NCBI RefSeq assembly: GCF_000963865.1
Contig: NZ_CP011071.1
Span: 1,058,501-1,122,500, forward strand
Length of the DNA: 64,000 bases
Source: Flagellimonas lutaonensis
GTDB taxonomy: Bacteria; Bacteroidota; Bacteroidia; Flavobacteriales; Flavobacteriaceae
Direction of reading: 5' to 3'
Below the pieces are notes generated by a model. The model was given only the letters and a program-made list of their open reading frames with translations. It made no database searches and was not told where the DNA came from. Position numbers and translations under genes: made by a program. Of the stretch, positions 1-7,547 are shown in pieces (the stretch's first letter is position 1; each line of letters begins with the position of its first letter).

Positions 1-323
1 GGGCGATGACCCCACAACAGGTTTTCGGCAATTGGTTGGCCACTTTTTTGATGCGATTGTTCTTTGCTGCAAAATACACCGACCTGGGGCCCTTTAGGGC
101 CATCAAGTACAAAAAGCTCAAAGAACTGCAGATGGAGGACAAAACGTACGGTTGGACTGTGGAAATGCAGTTGAAGGCCTTGCGTAAAAAACTGACATAC
201 AAAGAGGTACCCGTACGCTATAAAAAAAGAATTGGCGTTTCTAAGGTATCTGGTACCGTAAAAGGTACTATATTTGCAGGCGTAAAAATTTTGGGTTGGA
301 TTTTTAAATACAGTATAAGATAA
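1..323 (+). CDS. Glycosyltransferase family 2, C-terminal fragment
   Basis: The gene is cut by the left edge; the open frame runs in from the edge and the first ATG at 6 is probably internal. About 105 residues remain. They look like the C-terminal part of a polyprenol-phosphate-type GT2 glycosyltransferase: an amphipathic LMRLFF segment, DLGPFRAI, then GWTVEMQLKAL and a basic PVRYKKRIGVSK region, which is the usual end of dolichyl-phosphate mannosyltransferase-like enzymes. The catalytic DxD part lies outside the window. It stops 2 bases before the next gene, so the three genes at the left end are very likely one operon for making or transferring a lipid-linked sugar. The family is fairly sure; donor and acceptor are unknown. 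Confidence 0.72.
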   Translation, partial: AMTPQQVFGNWLATFLMRLFFAAKYTDLGPFRAIKYKKLKELQMEDKTYGWTVEMQLKALRKKLTYKEVPVRYKKRIGVSKVSGTVKGTIFAGVKILGWIFKYSIR

Positions 324-325
324 TC

Positions 326-1810
326 ATGGCACTCACTTTAACTTACATCATTATTGCTATTTACAGCATCGCGTTGATGTTGATTTTCTTCTACAGTTTG
401 GCCCAGCTCAACTTGCTCATCAATTATCTTAGCTACAAAAAGCGCAACGACGAGGCCCCGAAATTCAACCTTATGGATCCAAGGGAAATACCCTATGTGA
501 CCATTCAATTGCCCATTTATAATGAGGAATATGTGGTAGAGCGATTGCTCGATAACATTTCAAAAATAGAATACCCAAAAAGCAAACTGGAGATTCAGGT
601 GCTCGATGACTCTACCGATGATTCAGTTTTGGAGACGGCAAAGAAAATTGAAGAACTTCAAAAACAAGGGCTCGACATAAAGCACATTCGCCGCGAAAAC
701 CGTCAAGGTTTCAAGGCCGGTGCTTTAAAAGAAGGGCTTGCCATCGCAAAAGGCGACTTTATTGCCATTTTCGATGCCGATTTCATGCCAGAGAGCGATT
801 GGCTCAAAAAGACCGTGCCTTATTTCAAGGATGAGGAAATCGGGGTGGTTCAGACCCGTTGGGGGCATATCAACCGTGATTATTCCACCCTTACAAAAAT
901 CCAGGCCTTTGCCTTGGATGCCCATTTTACATTGGAACAGGTCGGAAGAAACTCAAAGGGCCACTTCATCAACTTCAACGGTACCGCCGGTATTTGGCGT
1001 AAACAATGTATCATCGATGCAGGTAACTGGGAAGGTGACACCCTCACCGAAGACCTCGATTTGAGCTATCGTGCCCAGTTGAAGGACTGGAAATTTAAAT
1101 ACCTGGAGGATGTAGAGACCCCCGCTGAGCTGCCCGTGGTCATGAGTGCCGCCCGCTCTCAGCAATTCCGATGGAACAAAGGAGGTGCCGAAAATTTCAG
1201 GAAGACGGTCTGGAGCGTTATTACCGCTAAAAATCTTGATTTCAAGACAAAGTTTCATGGGGTAATGCACCTTTTGAACAGTTCAATGTTCTTGTGTGTG
1301 TTCTTGGTGTCTGTACTGAGCATCCCCATGCTGTATATAAAGAACTCCTATGGCCACCTTGCTTGGGTTTTTGAGGTTACCAGTTTCTTTATCGTCAGTA
1401 CCATTATTCTGTTTTTCTGCTACTGGTTTACCTACAAGAGTATGCAGGGAGGTGGTTTTGACAAGTTTGTAGACTATATAAAGCTGTTCTTCACGTTTTT
1501 CTCTGTGGCTCTGGGACTGTCGTTGCACAATTCAATCGCCGTACTGGAAGGCCACTTGGGCAAGCGAAGTGAATTTGTCAGAACCCCGAAATTTAACATC
1601 AACAGCCTCAGCGACACATGGAAGGGCAACAAATACATTACCAACAAACTCTCACCGAACATGTTGGTAGAGTTCGGGCTTATGCTTTACTTCCTTTTTG
1701 GAATGTACAGTGCCGTACCATTGAATGATTTTGGTCTTTTTCCCTTCCATCTGATGTTGTTCTTGGGCTTCGGTTTTGTATTCTTCAAATCGTTGACGGC
1801 CAAGGCGTAA
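326..1810 (+). CDS. Processive-type membrane GT2 glycosyltransferase (cellulose synthase-like)
   Basis: A 494-residue membrane glycosyltransferase. An N-terminal membrane helix (about 5-30) is followed by a GT-A catalytic domain with the expected acidic motifs: DD at 94-95, DAD at 150-152, TED at 241-243 and the QQFRW signature at 279-283. This D,D,D,QxxRW set is typical of BcsA/hyaluronan-synthase-like processive enzymes. At least four more membrane segments follow from about residue 315 to the end. It starts 2 bases after the preceding GT2 fragment and ends 3 bases before the next gene, so the genes are co-transcribed. No PilZ domain is visible, so it is not a complete cellulose synthase. 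The likely role is glycan or glycolipid assembly at the inner membrane; the product is unknown. Confidence 0.85.
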   Translation: MALTLTYIIIAIYSIALMLIFFYSLAQLNLLINYLSYKKRNDEAPKFNLMDPREIPYVTIQLPIYNEEYVVERLLDNISKIEYPKSKLEIQVLDDSTDDSVLETAKKIEELQKQGLDIKHIRRENRQGFKAGALKEGLAIAKGDFIAIFDADFMPESDWLKKTVPYFKDEEIGVVQTRWGHINRDYSTLTKIQAFALDAHFTLEQVGRNSKGHFINFNGTAGIWRKQCIIDAGNWEGDTLTEDLDLSYRAQLKDWKFKYLEDVETPAELPVVMSAARSQQFRWNKGGAENFRKTVWSVITAKNLDFKTKFHGVMHLLNSSMFLCVFLVSVLSIPMLYIKNSYGHLAWVFEVTSFFIVSTIILFFCYWFTYKSMQGGGFDKFVDYIKLFFTFFSVALGLSLHNSIAVLEGHLGKRSEFVRTPKFNINSLSDTWKGNKYITNKLSPNMLVEFGLMLYFLFGMYSAVPLNDFGLFPFHLMLFLGFGFVFFKSLTAKA

Positions 1811-1813
1811 CAT

Positions 1814-3178
1814 ATGCTTTCTTATTGGAAACTACACAGAATACCCATCCTGCTAGCGCTGGGAAGTGTGTTGTTTTATTGGGTCTTTGCCTACAACCTA
1901 GTACGTGAGGACAGTATAAAATTGTTCTCTCTTTTCGGTGCACTTTTCTTTTTCTATTTCAAATTGATCCAGTTTGAAAAATGGAACCTGAGGTTTATGG
2001 TTGTCTGCGGTGTACTCTTCAGATTGGTGTTTCTTTTGGCCGAGCCCAATCTTTCGCAAGATTTCTATCGGTTCATATGGGATGGTGAACTGATCAATAA
2101 CGGAATCAATCCGTACCTACATACTCCTGACGAGCTGATTCAGAATTCGGCATTCAAAATTCAGCATTCAGAATTGTTGCATCAAGGCATGGGTGCATTG
2201 AGTGCAAGTCATTTCAGCAACTATCCGCCCTTGAACCAATTGTTCTTTGCCATATCCACTTTTTTGGGCGGTGGGAGTGTTTTAGGCTCCATTATAGCCA
2301 TGCGGCTGAGTATTATAATTACCGATATCGGCATTTTCTATTTTGCCAGAAAACTGCTCAGAAAACTGAATATGTCGACCCATTTGGCTTTTTGGTATTT
2401 TTTGAACCCCTTGGTCATCATCGAGTTGACGGGCAACCTTCATTTTGAGGGGGTCATGATTTTCTTTTTTGTCTGGGCCATGTACCTGTTGTCAATCAAC
2501 AAATGGTGGCTTGCCGCGCCCATTTATGCGATGGCCATCATGCTGAAATTGGTGCCCTTGCTATTTCTACCCTTTTTCCTCCCTTTCTTGGGATTCAAAA
2601 AGAGTATACTTTTTTATATCCTTACAGGAATTGCCTGTGGCGTTTTTCTCTTACCGTTTTATTCCCCCGTTTTTATAGATAACTATGGTGACACAATAAA
2701 GCTGTGGTTTTCGAACTTTGAGTTCAATGCAGGCATCTACAATGCGGTCAAGCATAGTGCCGTGAACCATTATGGAGCCAAGCCTTGGGAATTGATAAAA
2801 GATTACGGAAGCCTTGTGCCACTTTTGGTGGTATTGGCGGTTCTGTTGCTGACCATCTTCAACAATAACAACAAACTTGAAGGCGTATTGAAATCAATGT
2901 TATCGGTTCTGGTACTGTATTATTTTCTGTCGACAACGGTACACCCCTGGTACATTATCTTTCCGCTGTTTTTGACGATTTTCACCGATTACCGTTTTGC
3001 GGTGGTCTGGTCGGCCATGATAATTTTGAGTTATTTCGCCTATTCAAATCCCGTCTTTGAAGAGAACCTTTGGCTCATCTTCGTTGAATATTTTGTGGTT
3101 TTTGGCTTCTTTATCTACGAAATCTTTAAAATTGAAAACCTGAAACGGCTATTTCAACAAAAATCGGAAGTCAAATAG
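1814..3178 (+). CDS. Multi-pass membrane mannosyltransferase-like protein
   Basis: A 454-residue protein with about ten hydrophobic segments. Its early loop DFYRFIWDG (residues 83-91), followed by NGINPY, matches the luminal acidic motif of GT-C glycosyltransferases that use polyprenyl-phosphate sugars (GT87/PMT-like families). It is third in a tight glycosylation operon and begins 3 bases after the upstream gene. Known family members move mannose or another hexose from a lipid-phosphate donor to an acceptor outside the inner membrane; the first gene of this operon may supply that donor (inference). An AT-rich repeat-like stretch at 2138-2176 is translated in frame as residues 109-121, which may be an insertion. 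The GT-C fold is fairly sure; the exact sugar is not. Confidence 0.7.
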   Translation: MLSYWKLHRIPILLALGSVLFYWVFAYNLVREDSIKLFSLFGALFFFYFKLIQFEKWNLRFMVVCGVLFRLVFLLAEPNLSQDFYRFIWDGELINNGINPYLHTPDELIQNSAFKIQHSELLHQGMGALSASHFSNYPPLNQLFFAISTFLGGGSVLGSIIAMRLSIIITDIGIFYFARKLLRKLNMSTHLAFWYFLNPLVIIELTGNLHFEGVMIFFFVWAMYLLSINKWWLAAPIYAMAIMLKLVPLLFLPFFLPFLGFKKSILFYILTGIACGVFLLPFYSPVFIDNYGDTIKLWFSNFEFNAGIYNAVKHSAVNHYGAKPWELIKDYGSLVPLLVVLAVLLLTIFNNNNKLEGVLKSMLSVLVLYYFLSTTVHPWYIIFPLFLTIFTDYRFAVVWSAMIILSYFAYSNPVFEENLWLIFVEYFVVFGFFIYEIFKIENLKRLFQQKSEVK

Positions 3179-3197
3179 GTCAGTTCTGCATAATTTG

Positions 3198-3205
3198 TAC
3201 ATTTA
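3198..3205 (+). promoter_or_regulatory. Possible -7 box of the arginine operon
   Basis: TACATTTA differs by one base from the Bacteroidota -7 consensus TAnnTTTG and lies just after the stop of the glycosyltransferase operon. No clear -33 TTG stands at the usual distance. If it is used, transcription would begin about at the ATG of the small arginine-rich frame at 3213, making that frame nearly leaderless. Confidence 0.4.
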
Positions 3206-3212
3206 CCCCATA

Positions 3213-3293
3213 ATGAACGAACAGCAAGACATACTTTCTTTGATGGGCACCTTCGCCCCAGTACGCCAGTTCGCTCCACGCCGTCGCCCGTAA
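3213..3293 (+). CDS. Putative arginine-rich leader peptide
   Basis: A 26-codon open frame (ATG 3213, TAA 3291) stands directly upstream of the arginine biosynthesis operon. Its last nine residues read RQFAPRRRP, with four arginines and three consecutive arginine codons (CGC CGT CGC at 3279-3287) shortly before the stop. That is the layout expected of an attenuator leader peptide for an arginine operon. A GTAA-loop hairpin (3285-3298) includes the stop codon, and a second hairpin lies at 3312-3333. The stretch is clearly more GC-rich than its surroundings. No Shine-Dalgarno is seen, which is normal here. It could instead be a decayed repeat or chance frame; conservation in related genomes would decide. 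This is inference from position and codon content. Confidence 0.45.
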   Translation: MNEQQDILSLMGTFAPVRQFAPRRRP

Positions 3294-3355
3294 GGGTGTG
3301 CTATATCTTTTGGGAATAGGTGAGTCCATTCCCGTAAACTCCAAAAAATCTTTTT
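3285..3355 (+). promoter_or_regulatory. Candidate attenuator hairpins before the arginine operon
   Basis: Two local stems follow the arginine codons. CGCCC (3285-3289) pairs with GGGTG (3294-3298) around a GTAA loop that contains the leader stop. Further on, GGGAAT (3312-3317) pairs with ATTCCC (3328-3333), extended by GG/CC past a bulged A around the loop TGAGT. A run of five T lies at 3351-3355, about 17 bases after the second stem, so it is not a textbook intrinsic terminator. A ribosome paused on the arginine codons would melt the first stem. Mutual exclusion of the two stems is not obvious by eye; folding is needed. Confidence 0.35.
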
Positions 3356-3377
3356 CAATCCAATAAAAACATCAGCA

Positions 3378-4037
3378 ATGGATATTGTTGTTGCCAACGA
3401 GTCACATTTTAAATACGCCCAAATAATCAGCGATACCATTTCAGAATCGGCCAAGGTTCGGGGTACAGGTATTGCCCAACGATCGCCCGAATACATCATT
3501 AAACGGTTACAGAACGGCAATGCCGTCATCGCCTTGGACGGTGACAAATTTGCCGGGTTCTGTTACATCGAGGTATGGGGGAACAAAGATTTTGTAGCAA
3601 ATTCTGGCCTGATCGTGCACCCCGACTACCGGGGCCAAGGATTGGCCAAAAAAATAAAAAAACGAATTTTTGAGCTTTCAAGGGAAAAATTCCCGGAGGC
3701 AAAAATATTTGGCATCACCACTGGCCTGGCGGTCATGAAGATGAACTATGAACTGGGGTACAAACCTGTTACCTTTTCAGAATTGACCGATGACCCCGAT
3801 TTTTGGAAAGGATGCCAGACCTGCAAAAATTTTGACATCCTTACCCGAACCGATCAAAAGATGTGCCTTTGTACCGGTATGCTGTATGACCCAATGGCAA
3901 AGAACAGCCATCCCCAAGCGGAAAAAATAAACAGAAAAACTTTTCAGCGATTGAAAAGCATCAAGGAAAGTCTTTTCCTAAAAAAGAAAAAGGTCTCCCC
4001 TGACCCTTCCAAAGGAAGGAAATTACCCAAAGGGTGA
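3378..4037 (+). CDS. GNAT acyltransferase, likely glutamate N-acyltransferase of arginine synthesis
   Basis: A 219-residue GNAT-fold protein and first gene of the arginine operon. The acetyl-CoA pyrophosphate-loop signature is visible as HPDYRGQGLAKKI (residues about 81-93). No argA or argJ is seen elsewhere in the window, so this is the natural candidate for making N-acetyl- or N-succinylglutamate, the first step of the pathway (inference from position). A cysteine-rich stretch (CQTCKNF ... MCLCTG) follows the GNAT core. The last 14 residues, VSPDPSKGRKLPKG, are encoded by an interspersed repeat and are probably a recent addition without function. Start chosen at 3378, after an A-rich stretch; upstream lie a putative leader peptide and hairpins. 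Confidence 0.72.
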   Translation: MDIVVANESHFKYAQIISDTISESAKVRGTGIAQRSPEYIIKRLQNGNAVIALDGDKFAGFCYIEVWGNKDFVANSGLIVHPDYRGQGLAKKIKKRIFELSREKFPEAKIFGITTGLAVMKMNYELGYKPVTFSELTDDPDFWKGCQTCKNFDILTRTDQKMCLCTGMLYDPMAKNSHPQAEKINRKTFQRLKSIKESLFLKKKKVSPDPSKGRKLPKG

Positions 4038-4184
4038 TATTTGGATTATTACCTTGAGGGAACTTTAGGGATGTCAAAAATATTAAAAACAATAAAGGGC
4101 TCTCCCTTTGGAAAAAGGGAGATGTCCGACAAATGAGGACAGAGGGATTGAAACAAACAGATTCCCGTTTTCACGGGAATGACA
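3993..4184. repeat. Interspersed palindromic repeats between GNAT gene and argG
   Basis: The gap and the end of the upstream gene hold three repeat-like pieces. The first is a CTCCCCTGACCCTTCC/GGAAGG unit at about 3993-4035 that is translated as the GNAT tail. The second is an inverted unit CTCCCTTTGG...AAAGGGAG at about 4100-4122. The third is ATTCCCG (4161-4167) with CGGGAAT (4174-4180), ending in GACAAAA just before the argG start. Similar pieces recur in the other gaps of this operon. Confidence 0.65.
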
Positions 4185-4197
4185 AAATGAAATGATT

Positions 4198-5388
4198 ATG
4201 AAAAAACTGGTTTTAGCTTACAGCGGCGGACTCGACACCTCATACTGTGCCAAATACCTTTCGAAAGAGAAAGGGTTTGAGGTGCATGCCGTAAGTGTCA
4301 ACACAGGCGGATTTTCAAAGGAAGAAATCAAAAGCATCGAAGAAAAGGCGTTGGCCTTGGGGGCTGCAAGCTACACTTCCATTGACGCGGTGCAACGTTT
4401 CTATGATAAGGTGGTAAAATACCTCATCTTCGGCAATGTGTTACGTAACAATACCTACCCCCTTTCGGTCAGTGCCGAAAGAATCATACAGGCGGTAGAG
4501 ATCGTGAACCACGCCAAAAAAATTGGTGCCAGCCATATTGCCCATGGCAGTACGGGTGCAGGCAACGACCAAGTACGGTTTGACATGATCTTTCAGATAT
4601 TGGCGCCCGAAATTGAAATAATTACCCCCATTCGTGACCACAAACTGGCCAGGGAAGAAGAAATTGCCTACTTACAACAAAACGGCGTCGATTATTCATG
4701 GGAAAAGGCCAAATACTCTATCAACAAAGGGCTATGGGGCACCTCCGTTGGGGGCGATGAGACATTGACCTCACATTTGCCCCTACCCGAGTCAGCATAT
4801 CCCAGACAATTGGAGGCCAAACTGCCCAAAGAGGTCAGGCTCACCTTTGAAAAGGGTGAGTTGGTGGCTTTGGATGGTAATGCTAATTCACCCGTGAACA
4901 ATATCGAAAAATTGAACGATATCGCCTCAAAATATGCCATTGGCCGGGATATTCATGTGGGCGATACCATTATCGGCATCAAGGGTAGGGTCGGTTTTGA
5001 AGCGGCCGCTCCGCTTATCATTATCAAGGCGCATCATTTGTTGGAAAAACACACCTTGAGCAAATGGCAGCAATACCAAAAAGAGCAATTGGGCAACTTC
5101 TACGGAATGTTGTTGCACGAAGGCAATTATTTGGATGCTGTGATGCGAAACATCGAAACATTTCTAGAAGACACCCAAAAGAATGTCAGTGGCGATGTCT
5201 TCGTGACCCTACATCCCTATCGTTTTGAACTGAACGGCGTAACCTCTGAACATGATTTGATGAACGCTTCCTTCGGAAGCTATGGCGAAATGAACAAGGG
5301 TTGGACAGCTGACGATGCCAAAGGCTTTATCAAGATTTTGAGCAATCCAGGGAAGATTTCTAATTACGTTTATCAGAAAGAACAATAA
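4198..5388 (+). CDS. argG: Argininosuccinate synthase
   Basis: Joins citrulline and aspartate at the expense of ATP to give argininosuccinate in the cytoplasm. The ATP-pyrophosphatase P-loop YSGGLDTSY stands near the N-terminus, and HGSTGAGNDQVRFD in the middle is the citrulline/aspartate-binding signature of the family. The length, about 396 residues, is normal. The frame is also open from an ATG at 4192 (MIMKKLV), but the ATG at 4198 giving MKKLVLAYSGG fits the usual short N-terminus. It is second in the operon, which places the late step (ArgG) ahead of the early steps and ArgH last. The 5' gap is repeat-derived, and its GACAAAATGA end sits immediately before the start codon. Confidence 0.96.
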   Translation: MKKLVLAYSGGLDTSYCAKYLSKEKGFEVHAVSVNTGGFSKEEIKSIEEKALALGAASYTSIDAVQRFYDKVVKYLIFGNVLRNNTYPLSVSAERIIQAVEIVNHAKKIGASHIAHGSTGAGNDQVRFDMIFQILAPEIEIITPIRDHKLAREEEIAYLQQNGVDYSWEKAKYSINKGLWGTSVGGDETLTSHLPLPESAYPRQLEAKLPKEVRLTFEKGELVALDGNANSPVNNIEKLNDIASKYAIGRDIHVGDTIIGIKGRVGFEAAAPLIIIKAHHLLEKHTLSKWQQYQKEQLGNFYGMLLHEGNYLDAVMRNIETFLEDTQKNVSGDVFVTLHPYRFELNGVTSEHDLMNASFGSYGEMNKGWTADDAKGFIKILSNPGKISNYVYQKEQ

Positions 5389-5402
5389 TATCATATCAAA
5401 CT

Positions 5403-5485
5403 GTCATGCTGAGCGCAGTCGAAGTACAGTCGAAGCCAAAGCGAGATATCTAGATTTCTCACTGTCTTGGCAGATTCGAAATGAC
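5403..5485. repeat. GTCAT...ATGAC palindromic element between argG and argC
   Basis: The element opens with GTCATGCTGAGCGCAGTCGA and closes with ATTCGAAATGAC. Inside are a second copy of CAGTCGAAG and an AGATTTCTC motif. It fills nearly the whole gap, and the closing ATGAC lies 15 bases before the argC start. Confidence 0.7.
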
Positions 5486-5499
5486 AAAAACAAAAACGA

Positions 5500-6474
5500 A
5501 TGATCAAAGTAGGCATTATTGGCGGTTCAGGCTACACAGGAGGCGAGTTGATACGGCTTTTGCTGAACCACCCAAAAGTGGAAATCGATTTTGTGTACAG
5601 CACCACCAAAGCTGGCAAACCGATTTCTTCTGCACATGGCGATTTATTGGGGCAGACCGATTTACAGTTTTCAGGGGAAGTCAATCCAGGGGTTGACGTG
5701 GTATTTCTGTGTTTGGGGCATGGTAATTCTGCACAGTTTCTAAAAGACAATGATTTTTCAGAAATTACCAAAATCATCGACCTCAGCAATGATTTTAGGC
5801 TACAAAAGGATGCTGGGTTCGGAGGGCGAAAATTTGTATACGGACTTCCTGAGCTGAACAAAGAGAAAATCACCAATGCGAATGCCATTGCCAATCCGGG
5901 TTGTTTTGCCACCGCCATTGAACTGGCCCTATTACCTCTGGCAAAGGCCGGATTGCTCCAAAACGAAGTACATATCAATGCCATAACAGGTAGTACCGGT
6001 GCGGGCATCAAACCCTCTGAAACAGGCCATTTCAGCTGGCGAAACAACAATGTGAGTTGGTACAAACCCTTTACCCACCAGCACTTGGGCGAGATTGGTG
6101 AAAGCTTGGCCTCCTTTAAAAATGAAGTCGGACAACTATACTTTCTTCCCAATCGGGGAAACTTTGCCCGTGGCATTTTTGCAACGGCCTATACCAAGTT
6201 TGGGGGAAGCCAGGCAGAAGCCTTTGAACTTTACAACGATTTTTATGCAGATGCCTTGTTTACCCATATTTCGGAAATGCCCATCCATTTAAAACAAGTG
6301 GTCAATACCAATAACTGTCACATCCATATACACAAACATGACAATGTACTATTAATCACTTCGGCCACAGACAACTTGTTGAAGGGAGCATCGGGACAGG
6401 CGGTACAGAACATGAACCTGATGTTCGGGTTTGAAGAACGAGAAGGGTTGAAATTAAAAGGAAGTATTTATTAA
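5500..6474 (+). CDS. argC: N-acyl-gamma-glutamyl-phosphate reductase
   Basis: NADPH-dependent reduction of N-acylglutamyl-phosphate to the semialdehyde, third step of the acylated branch. The nucleotide-binding loop GIIGGSGYTGGELIRLL is at the N-terminus, and the catalytic cysteine lies in NPGCFATA in the middle of the protein. The 324-residue length fits the shorter Bacteroidota-type ArgC. Start chosen at 5500 (MIKVGIIGG), which brings the Rossmann strand to the N-terminus; an overlapping frame beginning at 5481 starts inside the repeat element and is a shadow. It lies between argG and proC with repeat elements on both sides. Confidence 0.95.
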   Translation: MIKVGIIGGSGYTGGELIRLLLNHPKVEIDFVYSTTKAGKPISSAHGDLLGQTDLQFSGEVNPGVDVVFLCLGHGNSAQFLKDNDFSEITKIIDLSNDFRLQKDAGFGGRKFVYGLPELNKEKITNANAIANPGCFATAIELALLPLAKAGLLQNEVHINAITGSTGAGIKPSETGHFSWRNNNVSWYKPFTHQHLGEIGESLASFKNEVGQLYFLPNRGNFARGIFATAYTKFGGSQAEAFELYNDFYADALFTHISEMPIHLKQVVNTNNCHIHIHKHDNVLLITSATDNLLKGASGQAVQNMNLMFGFEEREGLKLKGSIY

Positions 6475-6478
6475 CCAT

Positions 6479-6554
6479 TAGGTCGAGCTGTCACATCGAT
6501 CGGAGGCGAGATGCGAGACCTGTTTAATTAGATTCCTGCTTTCGCAGGAATGAC
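6479..6554. repeat. Palindromic repeats between argC and proC
   Basis: An AGGTCGAG...GCGAGACCT unit (about 6480-6521) is followed by the hairpin ATTCCTGC (6532-6539)/GCAGGAAT (6544-6551), ending in GACAAAA just before proC. The same two-part layout occurs between argF' and argB. Confidence 0.68.
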
Positions 6555-6568
6555 AAAAAAAAAGAAAC

Positions 6569-7363
6569 ATGAAACTAGCAATTATAGGAGCGGGAAATCT
6601 CGGGCTGGCCATCGCCAAGGGCATTTTGCACACCAACGGGGCCACCACCATGTACCTCACCAAGCGCAACGTAGCCGAAATCAAGGATTTTGAGAAATAC
6701 GGTAACGTAACGGTAACCACTGATAATGCCGAGGCGGTCAAAAATTCTGACATTTTAATTTTTGCCGTGCAGCCAGGCCACTTTGAAGCCATTCTATATG
6801 ATGTCAAAGACCTATTGACCGAAAAACACGTGGTCATCAGTACCATCACGGGCTTCAGCATCGAAAAGATGGAGTCCATTATCGGCGCAGACAAGTACAT
6901 CATACGAAGCATGCCCAACACGGCCATCTCCGTGGGCAAGTCGATGACCTGTCTGTGCAGCAACGACTTGGGCAAAAAGCGCATCGATTTGGCCAAGGCC
7001 ATTTTTAACCGTATGGGGCCCTCCATGGAAATTCCAGAAACGCAAATGCAGGCGGCCACCGTTATCTGCGCCAGTGGCATTGCCTTTTGGATGCGCCTGA
7101 TCCGCGCAACCACCCAAGGCGCCATTCAATTGGGCTTTGATGCAAAAGAAGCGCAAGAATTGGCCATGCATACCTGTAACGGGGCAGCCAGCCTGCTGAT
7201 TGAATCAGGCAGCCACCCAGAAGAAGAAATTGATAGGGTAACAACACCTAAAGGCTGTACCATTGAAGGTTTGAACGAAATGGAGCACCAAGGGTTGAGC
7301 TCTTCATTGATACGGGGCATTGTGGCATCGTTTCAAAAGATTAGTGAAATACGAAAAGGCTAA
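6569..7363 (+). CDS. proC: Pyrroline-5-carboxylate reductase
   Basis: Reduces pyrroline-5-carboxylate to proline with NAD(P)H. The N-terminal Rossmann loop MKLAIIGAGNLGLAIAKG is clear, and the C-terminal dimerisation region with VTTPKGCTIEGLNEME matches the conserved V-T-P-G-G-T-type block of ProC, here with KGCT. The length of 264 residues is normal. Its place inside the arginine operon links proline and arginine synthesis, which share glutamate-semialdehyde chemistry; whether it also serves an arginine-to-proline route is not visible. The gaps on both sides are filled by repeats. The start at 6569 follows an A-rich stretch. Confidence 0.92.
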   Translation: MKLAIIGAGNLGLAIAKGILHTNGATTMYLTKRNVAEIKDFEKYGNVTVTTDNAEAVKNSDILIFAVQPGHFEAILYDVKDLLTEKHVVISTITGFSIEKMESIIGADKYIIRSMPNTAISVGKSMTCLCSNDLGKKRIDLAKAIFNRMGPSMEIPETQMQAATVICASGIAFWMRLIRATTQGAIQLGFDAKEAQELAMHTCNGAASLLIESGSHPEEEIDRVTTPKGCTIEGLNEMEHQGLSSSLIRGIVASFQKISEIRKG

Positions 7364-7367
7364 GGCC

Positions 7368-7536
7368 TCCCCTGGCCCCTCCCCTTCCTGTATCGTGCGA
7401 AGTCACGGTAAAATAAGGGGAGGTGGATTCCGCTGTCATACTGAGCACAGTCGAAGTAAAAGCGGAAGACAGAGGGGTCTGAAAAATTAATAGATTCCCG
7501 GCCCTATCTGCCAACAGGCAGGTTCGCGGGAATGAC
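7368..7536. repeat. Compound repeat block between proC and argD
   Basis: Two elements lie side by side. CCTCCCCTGGCCCCTCCCC (about 7368) is matched by AGGGGAGG near 7416-7423. Then GTCATACTGAGCACAGTCGA (7435) opens a composite that ends with ATTCCCG (7494-7500) ... CGCGGGAATGAC (7525-7536). This is the longest spacer of the operon (184 bases) and is almost wholly repeat. Confidence 0.68.
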
Positions 7537-7547
7537 AAAATGTAAAA

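Noticed and set aside
3203-3547. 114-codon minus-strand frame covering the arginine leader region
   Set aside because: Runs antisense into the GNAT gene and has no recognisable features; the plus-strand small frame explains the region better.
5481-5696. Frame starting at the repeat ATG before argC
   Set aside because: It begins in the palindromic element and runs in the wrong frame through argC.
5532-6176. 214-codon minus-strand frame opposite argC
   Set aside because: It is an antisense shadow; argC has complete motifs and the frame shows no family features or start signal.
6478-7125. 215-codon minus-strand frame opposite proC
   Set aside because: Antisense shadow; begins or ends inside repeat sequence and has no recognisable domain.
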